From: Sialis fuliginosa
Taxonomy: Eukaryota > Arthropoda > Insecta > Megaloptera > Sialidae
DNA: 64,000 nt
Direction: 5' to 3'
Assembly (NCBI GenBank): GCA_961205875.1
Contig: OY540810.1
Coordinates: 3,534,001 to 3,598,000, forward strand
Shown here: positions 48,120-60,239 of the stretch, piece by piece
How the letters are laid out: the number at the start of each line of letters is the position of its first letter
How positions within the stretch are numbered: the first letter of the stretch is position 1
Translations under genes and position numbers: made by a program
Notes under the pieces: model-generated
Database searches by the model: none
Told to the model about the DNA's origin: nothing
What the model saw: the letters and a program-made list of their open reading frames with translations, nothing else

Positions 48120-48295
48120 ATGACGCGGTACAGAGATGGTCACGTCGGCCGGTAGGTGTCGAGCGGCGTAACTATGTATACTCGTAGACAACTTGTTCCA
48201 CTCGCCTGCCGGTCGGTGTAGTGGTGACAGCGGCGGGGCCACGTGGGCGAAGCCCTACATGGTGATGTTGCAGCGCTGTGCACAGGGATGGATTC
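48120..48295. promoter_or_regulatory. CpG-rich block, possible first exon or promoter, perhaps of gene C
   Basis: GC-rich stretch with a donor GGCCG/GTAGGTG near 48150 on the plus strand and an ATG context CCCTACATGGTGATGTTGCA. Cut off at about 48290 by a GATGGATTCAGAGG repeat. Lies 9.6 kb upstream of the gene C exon in the right orientation. Link not shown. Confidence 0.3.
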
Positions 48296-49439
48296 AGAGG
48301 AATTTAGTGCCCGGTTTTGATAATTGCGCTCTGTTTTCATGTATAATTAGTGGAGGAGGTTCATTGTGGGTTTGGAATGTTGGATATGTAGTATACTTTG
48401 AACTGTGCACAATTCTATTTCGAATTTTTACCAATTTGGTGATTTTGTTGTGGATAGGTAGAGATCAGAGAATTAATAAAGAAATTTTTTATTAGACTTT
48501 TTAAATAAAAGATGGCGAAATGGTGGGGTGGATCCAAAGTATAAGGGAGGGGTATAGGTAGACTTGTGCAGAAGTACAAAAATTACTTAACTTACAATTA
48601 CTTTATAAAAATATTTACCTGCGTAAGTAAAAATACTGCCGAAAATCCTGACCAAGGGGCCTTCTATAGGATGTGGGGGCCATGGCTATTTTTGACTTGA
48701 CTTTTCCATTAATTCAATTTGTTATTTTTTTTTCAATTACAGACCTGGGCGATTTCACATATTTCTCAATACTTCATTCATTTACATATATAGGTAACTC
48801 GGTGACTTTGTTTATGATATTATTTAATAGCGGCGAGGCGGGGAGGGACAAACAGAAGACCAGCGTTTATATACTCCACATTTAGTATCGTCGTATCGGC
48901 CCACGTACAGCAACAGATAATAATTGTTTGGATTTACATTTCAATACTTATACACTTGAGGATTTCAATTTACATGTGCATTGTTTTTATTTATAAATAA
49001 GAAAAAAATAGTTGTGATTCATTCTTTTGTTTTATGTAATAATTTGCATAGTACAGAGCTGTAATAACAATAAGAAGTTGAAATGGAATAAATTATGTAT
49101 TATTTTCACTTTACAGCATGATAAACTGGTCTAATCAACCCACAAGCGGACTTAGGTCGCTAATGAACAGGGTCGAACTTTACTAAGGAGTTCTAGTGCA
49201 AGTAGTGCAGCTTAGGGCCGCCATTTTTTTTGGTTATATTATGACAAGAAAAAATTAATATCACGAATTTAAATAAAATAGAAATTTGTTGTTGAAATTG
49301 CTATAAGAATATAAGCCATATTGATAGTTTTTCAAAATTACGAATAATAAGACTCAACTCAGGCGAACCATTACACAATTACAAGCAAGACACGAAGGAT
49401 CTGTCAGAAGAGGATAACATTTAGCTGACAAAAAACAAT

Positions 49440-49865
49440 CAGCATCATAGAGTACATTTACACATCGCTTTTATTCCGGTTTAACTATAACCGATGTAAT
49501 AAAACCGGATGTAAATGTCCGTGTAAACGGCACTTTACACCCGACATAACTAATCGGGTCTAGTTATGGTATTCCTCTTGACCTACGGGAATAGTATAAG
49601 TAAACCGGAATAGGAATAAAAATGTGTGTAAACTGCATGGACATAGTTATACCTATTTAGCCAACCTAAAAAATATAAGTATCTACTTCGCATTAACATT
49701 TGAAAAAGCGTCGTCAGTTAAAATATGATTAAAACACCTGAGACGAAGAGATGGAAAACAAAAGAAACGTGATTCGTGGGACATAAAAGAGACGAAATAT
49801 TTTTGAGATTTCTTGTTGGTACACCATCGAACTTATAGCGTATTTCAAATCGGAAAATAGTCGGC
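49440..49865. mobile_element. X-family repeat with inverted CCGGTTTA arms
   Basis: 49446-49500 (TACATTTACACATCG ... CCGGTTTAACTATAACC) is inverted at 49590-49640 (AAACCGGAATAGGAATAAAA, GTGTAAACTG). 49789-49853 is the inverse of 425-490. No coding content. Confidence 0.6.
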
Positions 49866-50707
49866 CGATAGTAGTTTCCATAGCCAATCACAATCCTACG
49901 AAACGAACTATCGGCTGACTACAATACTGGCTCTTTTCAAGCTATCTGACTTATTTTTCGTTCTTTAAATACCTTTATTTTCCTTTTACTAAAGTTTTGT
50001 AGCCGACAATTTCATTAAATTTATTCTAATTGAATATTAAATATCATCAAACTGAAAAATGAATCTGCAAATATTCTAACTAGCACAAAAACAAACAACC
50101 ATCAGACATAATATATATTATTATGTATGTATGTAGTATATGTAGAATATACATATTATTATGTAGAAATGTAGATGCATACGTATTATGTGAAAGCAAT
50201 TCAATACAACTTGATATCCAAACATTGTTAAAAGGTAAATATGTCAATAGTCATTTCCAATTCAATCTTATGGAATTCATATATGCAACTTTATACGACT
50301 TTGAGAAGAAAAAAACATTTTAATGCACCAATGACCTATTTATAATTATAATCATCTGTCGGTAGACATACCAAAAGGAATGGGCTTGTTTCTGATGCTA
50401 CTTGCATTTGTTTCACGTAGATAGAGACGCACTGTTTACGTTTAAATAGCTTCAATACGTCTGTCTTTGTTCTGACGTGTGTCTGTTTCACATGTCTCGT
50501 GTGTGTTTTGTTGTTTTTGTTGCATGTTGTTGTGTAACGGAATTACGAGTTTTGGTGATAACGCGTGTATAATTTACAATAAATATTAATCATGTAATGT
50601 CGACGGTTTTTCGCTATCTGGGAATCCGTAGCGAAGATTCTGGAAATGTGACTTATCAGGGTCGTAACTTCGAATTTTGAATTTTTTTTCTTCATTGATT
50701 CTTTATA

Positions 50708-51524
50708 TAGTGTATTCCAAATTGATTAAGGTGGCTATTACACTATCAAAGAAATATTTAATGACAGTCTCTTATATTTGATCAAAGTTTTTTTGACGTC
50801 AAAAACAAAATGGCGACTACCAAGTTATCACTGACAGTTACAGTTACATAATTATTAATATATGAATATCAACAAAATCCAGTATTATATGAATGATAAT
50901 CTTCTTATTGATTATAAAAACCACAATACACGGTTGTAAATTCAAACCTCGATCGCGTCAATTGACGAACATCCACGCATTGATATTCAAAAGGCACCAA
51001 AAAAGAAGAAAATATCCCTAGATAATATTGAGAAAATATTATCAAATATTTTATGTAGTGTAATAAACCAAAATCTCGTATTTTATCAAAGAAATATGAT
51101 CAAATCTTTGTCAAAGATCTTTGACATAATTATTTGATAGTGTAATAGCAGCCTTAGACATAGGAAATATAACATGGGGGCAATTAGAAGTATTGTAGTA
51201 GCCTTTGGCCAAATTTAACGATGTGTGATTGGTGCATTTTGAAATGCCGCCATAAAATTTAATAAAATGGTAATTAATATTTTGTTTTCAAATTTATATC
51301 TGTCAAAAAATATTATTATAATTTTATCTAGGATGTTTACTTTAATGTATTTTATTGTTGAAAACAAAATACTGTTGATTAATTTAAAATTTATCAGTTA
51401 GTTTCTAGGCAGCATTTCAAAATGCACCAATCACACATCGTTAAATTTGACCAAAGGTTACTACAACACTTCTAATTGTCCCCATGTTAAATTTCCTATG
51501 TCTTAATCAACTTGGAATACACTG
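50708..51524. mobile_element. TA-flanked MITE, CAGTGTATTCC family, copy 2, interrupted by a PIF MITE
   Basis: Same family as 12038-12410, flanked by TA, with first base T instead of C. The left arm is split at GAT-TAA by the element at 50730-51153; removing that element and one TAA restores the family sequence GATTAAGACAT exactly. Confidence 0.9.
50730..51153. mobile_element. PIF/Harbinger-type MITE, copy 2
   Basis: Ends GGTGGCTATTACACTATCAA / GATAGTGTAATAGCAGCC; flanks TAA (50727-50729) and TTA (51154-51156, one change). Differs from the copy at 25707 mainly by an internal deletion of roughly 70-90 bp near the left end. Confidence 0.88.
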
Positions 51525-52895
51525 TATAATGTTTTTGTGATTTTTAATAGAAAATTTGTGGTAATGTTTTGTTTTAAAAGTCCTATAAAGCTTTGGAAAA
51601 AAAACACAGCGTAGAAACGTGGCAGCCGCATTAACCTTAAAGGCTTGGCATATTAGAATAACGTTGTGGCGCGGCGCGTCGACCTTGAAAATCTGTTTCA
51701 TGTCGAAACACTATATATTTAAATATCAAAAATCTGAAAATCTATATCAATCACATGTTGAGAACTACTGTTTTAGAGCTACTGGTGCAACCTATATTTA
51801 TTGGAGAAGTCGATTTAACCATTCTTTTGTAGTCAGTGTGCTGCGATATATGTATGTATGTTTTTCAGTTTATTTTCCTCAAATAGAAAAGTATTAGTGA
51901 CTTTTTTTGAGTTGGGTTGATCAGATCAAAAGCATTTATGGTATGAAATAATTCTTTGAGAGTGTCACGGAATTGAAAACTTTTTCTGTGGATTTCTCAT
52001 TTATTTTAGTTCTTTTACTGCACGGTTAGTTTAATGGAAAAGTTCATATTTTTTAAATAACGTAAGATAAATGTATTTTTAAAGATTTTATAAATGTGTC
52101 AAATTATTTTTTATAAAAGTGGATTTTAATTTAAATTAATCTTATACAGGAAAAGTTTCCACTATAATTGTGAATGTCCTATATAAATTTGAGATCGATT
52201 TTTCCTATTTTGGTTTTAATCACTAACGTCTTTAAAGACAAAATACGTTGATGAAGTTTAAAAGAATATGGTTTCAGAATATTTTATTTTAGATTTGATT
52301 TTTCATTTTTCTTCATAGACCTATTTAAAATCAAACAGAAAATAATATTTTTTGTTTAATATCAATTAATGCATCCTTCATAAAAAGTACTTCATGCAGC
52401 GTTTCTCAAGCTTTTAGTATTTACGACCCAATTTTCAATCACAATTCTCCCCCCCCCCCCCCTCATATAATAATTTTCACTGAAAATAGCTTAGAGTGTC
52501 AATTTCTAATATTAAACCTATTTTCGAAAAACTTTTCTCTGCAATTGATAAGTTAAATGGGATATTTAAACAGTAAATCATTTGAGTAAACTTAGTCTTA
52601 CTTACTAGTTTTCTAGATACTTACATATGTTTGGTAATATTGTGTAGATATTACAAGAAACCACATCCACACAGTGAAATTTCGTCAGTAGGTAACCTGT
52701 ACTTCCTTGAAGTTACATAATTTAATTAAGAACAATCCAATAGGAATTGTGATATTCCATTAGAGCAACTCTTGCAACAATGGGGTTAATTCATTGTTCA
52801 AATCGCGATAATAAACCTGACCCAATGCATAAATTCTATACAGATCCGTGTCATTGTAGGCATTGTTTTGTGTTCACTGGATTACATTATTTACT

Positions 52896-53960
52896 CAGTG
52901 GCGAGGCGTGGAATTTTTAATAAGGGAATCATATTTTGTCAATTCTCCCCCTACTATTAACAAAAAAAACTAGTTCTGAAACACCTTAACTTCAAGCTTT
53001 TACTTTTTTAAATAAATTTTTATATATTTATATAATAACTAAATGATTCTACGTCTTATTTTCTTGTATTTTAGTCAATATTTGTATGATGAGTTGAAGT
53101 TCACTGCAGGAAATTTCACTAAAAAATTTCGAATTTTTGATTTCGTTAAAAGTATGTTTATTGTATAGAAAATGACGTGAAAAGTTGTTTGTTTCAAACC
53201 GCAGGTCTGCATCTCAAACCGTTCTCGAGATATAGCCTCTTAAAATTTTAGTTTTTTCAAATTTTTGGAGAAAAAAGGCTCTAACTTTTGAACGCGTGGT
53301 CGGAATTGATTTTAGTTGACGGATTTGAAATCAGCGTGTCAAAATCTATATAATGACATGTATAATACTTTAAAATCCGACAAAAAAATTTTGGCCAAAA
53401 ATCGACATTTTTTTAAGGTATACCCCTTTGAATTTTTTCGATTTTTCGCGAAATTTTTTTTTTCGAGTTTTAAGGTATTATACATGTCATTATATAGATT
53501 TTGACACGCTGATTTCAAATCCGCCATCTAAAATCAATTCCGACCACGCGTTCAAAAGTTAGAGCCTTTTTTCTCTAAAAATTTGAAAAAACTAAAACTT
53601 TGAGAGGCTATATCTCGAGAACGGTTTGAGATACAGACCTGCGGTTTGAAACAAACAACTTTTCACGTCATTTTCTATACAATAAACATACTTTTAACGT
53701 AATCAGAAATTCAAAATTTTTTAGTGAAATTCCCTGCAGTGAACTTCAACTCGTCATACAAATATCGACTAAAATACAAGAAAATAAGACGTAGAAGTAT
53801 TATAGTTTTATAACTGAGCGTGTAAATTAATATTAAATGCTATTTTTGATTAATATATTTGAGTTGCGCATAAATTCTAATAATATTTTTAAATTATTTG
53901 TTAACTGAAAGCACAGAATAGTATTAATTTACCCATGCTTCTATAGATGATTCGCCACTG
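52896..53960. mobile_element. Foldback hAT element, copy 1, TSD TATTTACT
   Basis: 1065 bp starting CAGTGGCGAGGCGTGG and ending TTCGCCACTG, with an exact 8-bp duplication TATTTACT at 52888-52895 and 53961-53968. The core 53093-53767 is a near-perfect palindrome with arms of about 300 bp (for example TTGAACGCGTGGTCGGAATT against its reverse complement). No coding capacity; two opposite short frames starting MTDLKS / MADLKS are the same sequence read on both arms. Confidence 0.9.
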
Positions 53961-53968
53961 TATTTACT

Positions 53969-54843
53969 TTCTATATATGGTAAGCTTCATCAATGAAGAT
54001 CAATTCTATTTAACATTGATCGATTTTGAAGTAGGTAACCTATTTTATCTTCGATAAGAAGGAATTGTTACATTGGAGAATATATATGGACCAATAATTA
54101 ACTCCAAGTTTAAATGAATGTGGCGATTTAAATTTATCTATGTAGAAGAAATTTCACTCGATACGGTTTTGTTTGAAGGCAAGTAGAATGGCTTCATTTG
54201 GTTGATTAAAATTATTATGCTGCGCATTTTTAAATTCAATAGCGGGTGGCTTCAATGGTTTTATAATTGAAATACCTTTATTGAATGACCTATTTTAATT
54301 AATTAATATGATATAATAATTTAATTTTTTTAACTCATCTGTATTTTATTATTTGTAAAAATTAAACAATTGTGAATAGTTAACATTAGAATGAGTCGTT
54401 TTTATTTCTTGCTTTGTTTTCAAGCTCGATTAATACCTATTTGAAACTAACATTGTATAATTTGTTATATTGTTAATTTATCTCTATCAAAGTTTGGTCA
54501 ACTTATTTGGGTTGTTAAGAATTATTGAACTGGCAAAATTAATCTAAGATTACAAATTATTTCTCAATTTACAGTACATTGATGGCGCTAAAGATAATTC
54601 TATAAATATTTTAAAAATATAAATTTTTGGATTTTTGTTTTTGAAAAATTTTCTCCGCGTTGAATCAAAATAAGCTTAATTCAAAACTTTTTTAATCCGA
54701 TTTCGTAAAAAATACCTTCCTTGGGGCACCACCAGGCTGATCCGGTGGTAGTTACGGTCCTGGGATGGATATCTCTATTGAAAAATAAAGCAGTAAGAAA
54801 ACGTCAATAACTTCAACTCTTTCACTAAAAAGTTCTAGATACT
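53969..54843. other. AT-rich sequence, no gene seen
   Basis: Nothing recognisable apart from a short CACCACCAGGCTGATCCGGT patch near 54727. Confidence 0.4.
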
Positions 54844-55154
54844 AAAGGGCCCCGCAGTTTTTGATAGGGAAATGGCTTTCAGTCAATCTCTTTGAAACCA
54901 ACTGGAAAATATTCTCTAAATCATCCTCGATTAAAAGTCTCAATGGTCGCAACCGCCTAAGTTCCCGAGGTCTCGCGCAAAAAGCTGTTTTGTACCTAAT
55001 ACTGCAATAAAAAAATCGATATAGTACAGGATTTCCCGAGTTCTATATTTAATTTATTATAACAAATGGAAGAAAACTTTAAATACAAAAGTTGTCAGGC
55101 TAGACAAGCAGCATATTTTTAAAATAGTTACATTTATATAAGGTGTCCCATAAG

Positions 55155-55560
55155 TGTGTTACAAATCAAAGTTATATTTTTATGACAACTAATTTTCTAT
55201 TGTTTTTGCTTCCTCGCAATATCGAAGATACGAGAAGCTTTGTGATCGTTTCAGATTGAGACAAAAAAAAAGTTCTCCAATTTCAAAATTTTAAATTTAT
55301 TTATCCGTTTCACGTCAAGACAAACACTTTTCGTTCCGTGTCTGTCTGTCTGTCCGTGTGTCCGTGTGTCCGTGTATCCGTGCGTCTGTCCCCTGAATCC
55401 TTGTCACACGCATAACTCATGAACCACTAAACCGATATTATTGAAACTTGGTCGGATGGTTGGGTTTGGTTTGAGGACGGTCCCATTTCAAAATCATCAA
55501 AATCGTGTAAGGGGGAGGGGTGACACCCCAAAATATTTCTTTTTTCAAGATATCTCAAGA
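55155..55560 (-). repeat. W-family tail, inverted copy
   Basis: Reverse complement of 42590-42870: GCTTCCTCGCAATATCGAAG, TTTTCGTTCCGTGTCTGTCT, CTTGTCACACGCATAACTCA. Inside the long-TIR element 54844-56408. Confidence 0.6.
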
Positions 55561-55617
55561 ACGACACATGTTACGAGAAAATTTTATAGAATATTTTTTG
55601 TAGAGAATTAAATTTCC

Positions 55618-56015
55618 TATAATATGGGTCTACTACGTTTGTTGTAAAATATTCCCTTACAAAGATTTATCTAAATTAATTTTAAAAATTCGTGTTTTGT
55701 TTTTCTAAATTGATATTTGATTGGATATATTAAGTGTCATTTTGACGTTTTAAATGTCACTTTGGCGTTTTAAATGTCACTTTGACGTTTTAAATGTCAT
55801 TTTGACATTTGCATAAATTTAGATTTAGATTGAAATTGTCAAAAAATTAAAAATATATGAAAAAATATTCAGGTGCGTTTTAAGAAAAAATTCGAACTAA
55901 GATTTAAAAGTAAAATTTGTATAAAAATTAAATGGTTAACCAATGCCAGGCAATTTATCTGAACACTATCGGTTTTAGTGAATTTAGCACGAGGAAGCAC
56001 TGTGCATTTACTTGG
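55618..56015 (+). repeat. V-family dispersed repeat, copy 2, with a 22-bp minisatellite
   Basis: Homologous to 9300-9670. At 55736-55810 the unit TTTAAATGTCATTTTGACG is repeated about four times (about 22-bp period), where copy 1 has a single unit. Confidence 0.6.
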
Positions 56016-56980
56016 CAGATGTTTTATTTTACAATTTAATATTTTTAATATTAACGCTAGTAGCTGGCGCTGACGGCACTACACATACCTTAACATGTTT
56101 TATAAAAACTTTATTATAATCCATAAAACAATTTGCTAGAACTTGCAAACTTTAACAACATAAAAATCTAGAAATTAAATAAACAAAACGATACATAAAA
56201 CTTAATTTCTTTGTCCAAATGTCCTGTACTATATCGATTTTTTAATTGCATTATTAGGTACAAAACAGTTCTTTGCGCGAGACCTCGGGAACTTAGGCGG
56301 TTGCGACCATTGAGACTTTTAATCGGGATGATTTAGAGAATATTTTCGAGTTGGTTTCAAAGAGATTGACTGAAAGCCATTTCCCTATCAAAAACTGCGG
56401 GGTCCTTTAAATATTTAAGTATAAAATTATATAATCCATATCTACTACATATTTTGTTCAGATGTTTAAACATTTTTGTTAACATTTGACATATACAATG
56501 TACAAACATAGATAACCAAGGTTGAAAACTGTATATGTGAAAACAATTTGAATAATAGTGTACTCTCATAAATAACTGTTTAATAGGCGTAGATTATAAT
56601 GACTCACTGTATAAATAAATATATTCCTACTATTTGTTTTAAATTTATTTTTTATATTTTAATAAAATAATACAATAACATTGAATTATATTTATATATG
56701 GTACACTAAGGTGTGCGAGTTATTTAATAATAATAATAAATTAATACATTTTCTTTTGAATTTTATTAATTCACTCTGGTTTATTATATTTTTCGTTATA
56801 GTTATGTTAGTTCAATAAGAAATTATGATTATTACAATTTTCAAGAAGTTTCTATAACTTTTTATATTAGTCCAGTAAAGGAAGCATTTTGATATGAAAT
56901 TAAGGGGGCAAGGAATTTTATGATTGATTTTTATAGATTTTGAACCGGAGAATTCGAAAAAAATAACCCGTACTAGCAAA

Positions 56981-57570
56981 AAGTGGTGCAACACCCTTAA
57001 AAATGGGGTTTAAGGGTGAAAACCCCATTTCCAACAGTTTTTTTCAATTTATCACAAAATCTAAAGCGATGATGGTATATTTTTATGGTTGATATAATAT
57101 GTTCAGGATACACAGATGAATCGATTGTGATCACATATACTAAATTTGGTCAAAAATTATCTCTTCCAGAGGGCTTAAAAGACGTAAAAATGCACTTACC
57201 CTTAAACATTAGCGATTTTTATTGGTTAAACTACTAATATTTTTTAAATTATGGTTGGTCATTATTCTTTGGAATTTCAGGAATAATTTGAGCCTAGTTA
57301 CGAGTCATTTGGATGATTTTAACAAAAGTTATTAATTTTTAAACTATTTTCCTCGAAAAGATTCATTTTTACGTCTTTTAAGCCCTTTGAAAAACGTAAT
57401 TTTTGGCCAAATTTAGTATATGTGGTCACAATCGATTTGTCTAAGTGTCCTGAAGATCAATCATAAAAATATACCATCGTTGCTTTAGATTTTGTGATAA
57501 TTTGTAAAAAACGGTTGGAAATGGGCTTTTCACCTTTAAACCTCATTTTAAGGGTGTTGCCACCAATCCT
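56981..57570. mobile_element. Foldback element upstream of the gene C exon
   Basis: GGTGCAACACCCTTAAAAAT at the left and the diverged inverse ATTTTAAGGGTGTTGCCACC at the right; GACGTAAAAATG / TTTTTACGTC and the block ending TTTAGTATATGTGGTCACAA are inverted between the arms. About 300 bp before the exon at 57884. Confidence 0.75.
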
Positions 57571-57883
57571 TTTAAATCGCTTATTTCTGATTAACACATA
57601 TGCATCGATCATTCTAATAATGGCAATATAATTTTTTTTAGAATGATCAAACAACTATTTAATTTAGTTCTGGACCACTTGATATGAATTGACCAAATAA
57701 GTAATATTTTAAATATTAAAGTACAAAATAAAACTAAGAAGCTAGTAAATGCAAGTCATATTATAAACTTTTTCTTCATCCGTATATATTCCATCGAAAA
57801 TTTGAAGTATTACTCATATTAAAATTCAAATTAAAAATAAAATATATTTTACCTATAAATCAACTGATAACCGTATGTTCCAG

Positions 57884-58060
57884 GTAGCGCTATGAAGGAC
57901 CCCGAAGTAAGGAACACTGGTGACAGTGCGGGAGAGGGGAGCAGTGTCACGTCCGACTTTTACACGGATTACGAGACAGACGACGATGTGACCGGGGAGG
58001 GTCCCTTGATAGACCTCCAGCTGGTTTCTATCAAACGTTTAGACGCTTTAATCAATGGTG
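57884..58060 (+). CDS. Internal or first coding exon of an unidentified acidic protein, gene C
   Basis: Acceptor gttccag at 57877-57883 and a consensus donor GTAAGT at 58061. The open frame from ATG 57892 gives 56 codons plus one base (phase 1): MKDPEVRNTGDSAGEGSSVT, then SDFYTDYETDDD, then GPLIDLQLVSIKRLDALING. Base composition is strikingly richer in G and C than the flanks, and there is no stop in the frame above the ATG within the exon, so the ATG may be the start or an internal Met. I do not recognise the protein. The acidic, Ser/Thr-rich first half looks disordered and the second half helical. A possible next exon begins at 63994 after tttgcag in a compatible phase; otherwise the gene lies outside the window. 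Confidence 0.6.
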
Positions 58061-58277
58061 GTAAGTCTGATGTGTTAAACATAGCTAAATCTTATTTCTT
58101 ATCAGTGTTGAAATGGAATTAGGGTTTGCAGTCGAATGGCTTGATTAGCTTATAGAAATGTCGTCACCACCTTAATAACAGATAATATATACAATATATG
58201 TGAATGTAATCTAGCTTTGTGTACAAAAGATTAATACATCATTGTTTATGTAATATGTAAATTGAAATATTGAACTA

Positions 58278-58502
58278 AGGTACTGGCACCAGTCTTGGAT
58301 ATGACCCCAGTAATGGCTATTTTTTAATTAAATGTACTGAATTAGAAATATTTGTTGATATTTGATTACTACTATTTCTGAATATTAATTAACTGTCTTA
58401 CATAATTTATTAATTAATTATTATATTATCATAGTAACTGCTTTACATTGTTTCAAATTGGACGATTACTGGTTTTACTTTATCCATTACTGGAGAAAAA
58501 AC
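58278..58502. mobile_element. Z-family MITE, copy 6, internally deleted or truncated
   Basis: Starts AGGTACTGGCACCAGTCTTG after TA, follows the Z core, then breaks off after CCATTACTGGAGAAAAAACT where a W-family repeat begins. It starts 218 bp downstream of the gene C exon, in the intron. Confidence 0.75.
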
Positions 58503-59080
58503 TAAGTTACACTCTGGATTTTTTTTCAGATTTTTTGAATATTGATACCTAGTTTATAAAATTGATAACGACATATAAATGCAAATATATCGTGACTGAA
58601 GCGTTAAAATCAAAAGGTAATTTGACATTTTTTGTTGCATTTTAGGAGACTTATCTAATGACACCCCACTCAATGGGGTAAGTGAAAAAAAAATGTGAAT
58701 TCACTTTTCAGGATCCAAAAAAATATTGTACCTATTCATTATAATTTTCAGTGAAAGTACTAATTAAAAGTTACATTCTCGAATTTTTTCAGATTTTTTA
58801 TATTGATAGTTTAGAAAATAGAGGGGGGGGCACTCTGATAACGATATGAGACCTATCTAAATTCTAAAGACCCCCTACTTAATGGATTAAGTTAATTTTT
58901 TTTAATATACTTTTCAGTCTGTGGAAAGGGGTCTAAAAATGTTTTTTTCCAAAAATCTTATCATTTCTGTTTTTGTGTTATCAGTCTTCGTCCGTATACC
59001 AAAATTCATTTAAATCAGCTTAAAATTTTTGAGGATGGACGGACATGGCAAAACTATAAGGGTTCCTAGTTTTTTTACGG
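58503..59080 (+). repeat. W-family repeat, partial copy in the gene C intron
   Basis: AAGTTACACTCTGGATTTTT through duplicated TTCAGTGAAAGTACTAATT blocks to AAGGGTTCCTAG and TTTTTTTACGGAACACTAAA, the usual end of this repeat type. Confidence 0.6.
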
Positions 59081-59094
59081 AACACTAAAAATGG

Positions 59095-59147
59095 ATACAC
59101 CTTAACCACAATAAACTATGTCACTGTTTATTGTGGTTAAGGTGTAT
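59095..59147. repeat. Perfect 22-bp hairpin
   Basis: ATACACCTTAACCACAATAA (plus AC), 9-nt loop, exact inverse 59126-59147; the AAAAAT/ATTTTT flanks extend the pairing with a bulge. Directly after the end of the W repeat in the gene C intron. Confidence 0.85.
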
Positions 59148-59327
59148 ATTTTTAGTTTAAGTGACTAAGAAACCACAGTTTCTCCGTTTTTCCAGTACTA
59201 AAAATGGAATTAAACAAATTATCTCGATTTCGTCTCTTGAAAACTGAAGACATTGCATCGTATAATTATTATTAATTATGTTGGTGTCGTTTTGTACACG
59301 TGGCAGATAACCAAACCTAGTAATATA

Positions 59328-59851
59328 CAGGGTGAGTCGGGAGGAATCTGTAATACTCCAGGAATGTATTGTAGACGTAAAAATAATAACAAAAACCCCA
59401 AATTTTATTATCCGATTTTCATTTGTTTTTAAGTTATAGCGTAATTAAAAATTAAAGAAATTTCAATAATTATTGAAGTACTAATAATGGATAAAGTAGT
59501 ATGCTATGTTCCAGGCTCGAAAACATTTGATACATTTGATCATTTTTGTATTGTCAAACTGATTTAAGAACGTAACCTAACCTAACCTGATTTAAGTACG
59601 GTTATTTCTTGAGTTTGTACGATTAAAGAGTTACAAAATGCCACACATTTATTCAAATGTAGAATATGCAAATATGATGTTTGTTAATTTATTAATTTTT
59701 AGTAATTATGTATGAAATTTCCTTAATTTTTAATTACGCTATAACTTAAAAACAAATGAAAATCGGATAACAAAAATTTGGGGTTTTTGTTATTATTTCC
59801 ACGTGTACAATACATTCCTGGAGTATTACAGATTCCTCCCGACTCACCCTG
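59328..59851. mobile_element. TA-flanked foldback MITE, CAGGGTGAGTCGGGAGG ends
   Basis: Ends CAGGGTGAGTCGGGAGGAAT / ATTCCTCCCGACTCACCCTG, exact over 20 bp, between TA dinucleotides; arms of about 140 bp. The loop includes a short AACCT array (59575-59589). Confidence 0.87.
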
Positions 59852-60239
59852 TATAATAAATGGGTTTATAATAATAATTATTAAGGAGAGGGTCCTTGAG
59901 TTTAAATGCTCTGAATTTGAAGCACATTCAACGTATTGAATCCTGTTAAGTACTGTTAATCCTACTTATAATGGATGTAAATATATAAACACATTAACAG
60001 CATAACAAAAGATATATAAACTAAAATCTTTATCTGTAGAAAATCTGAGTATATAATATTTACCCAAGGATTTATATATTATAGAGATTTATGCTTTTTT
60101 ATTTCTTTCTTTTAAATATGAAAATTGATTGTTAATATGCTAGACAAACATTATCTTTAGAAACATTGTATTGTATCAATTTTTTAAATCTATTTAATTA
60201 AAATTATATTTTCAAATAATTTTTTTAAATGATTTTAAA

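Larger units (their letters stand above)
54844..56408. mobile_element. Unclassified element with about 200-bp terminal inverted repeats
   Basis: AAAGGGCCCCGCAGTTTTTG at the left and the inverse at 56389-56408; arms run to about 55035 and from 56215, sharing CGCAACCGCCTAAGTTCCCG and CTCGCGC. The interior (55155-56040) is made of W- and V-family repeats, so this may be a composite. No coding frame; flanks give no clear duplication. Confidence 0.72.

Noticed and set aside
53316..53527. Twin frames starting MTDLKSACQN and MADLKSACQN on opposite strands
   Set aside because: They are the two arms of a palindromic transposon read outward; the similarity reflects the inverted repeat, not a gene pair.
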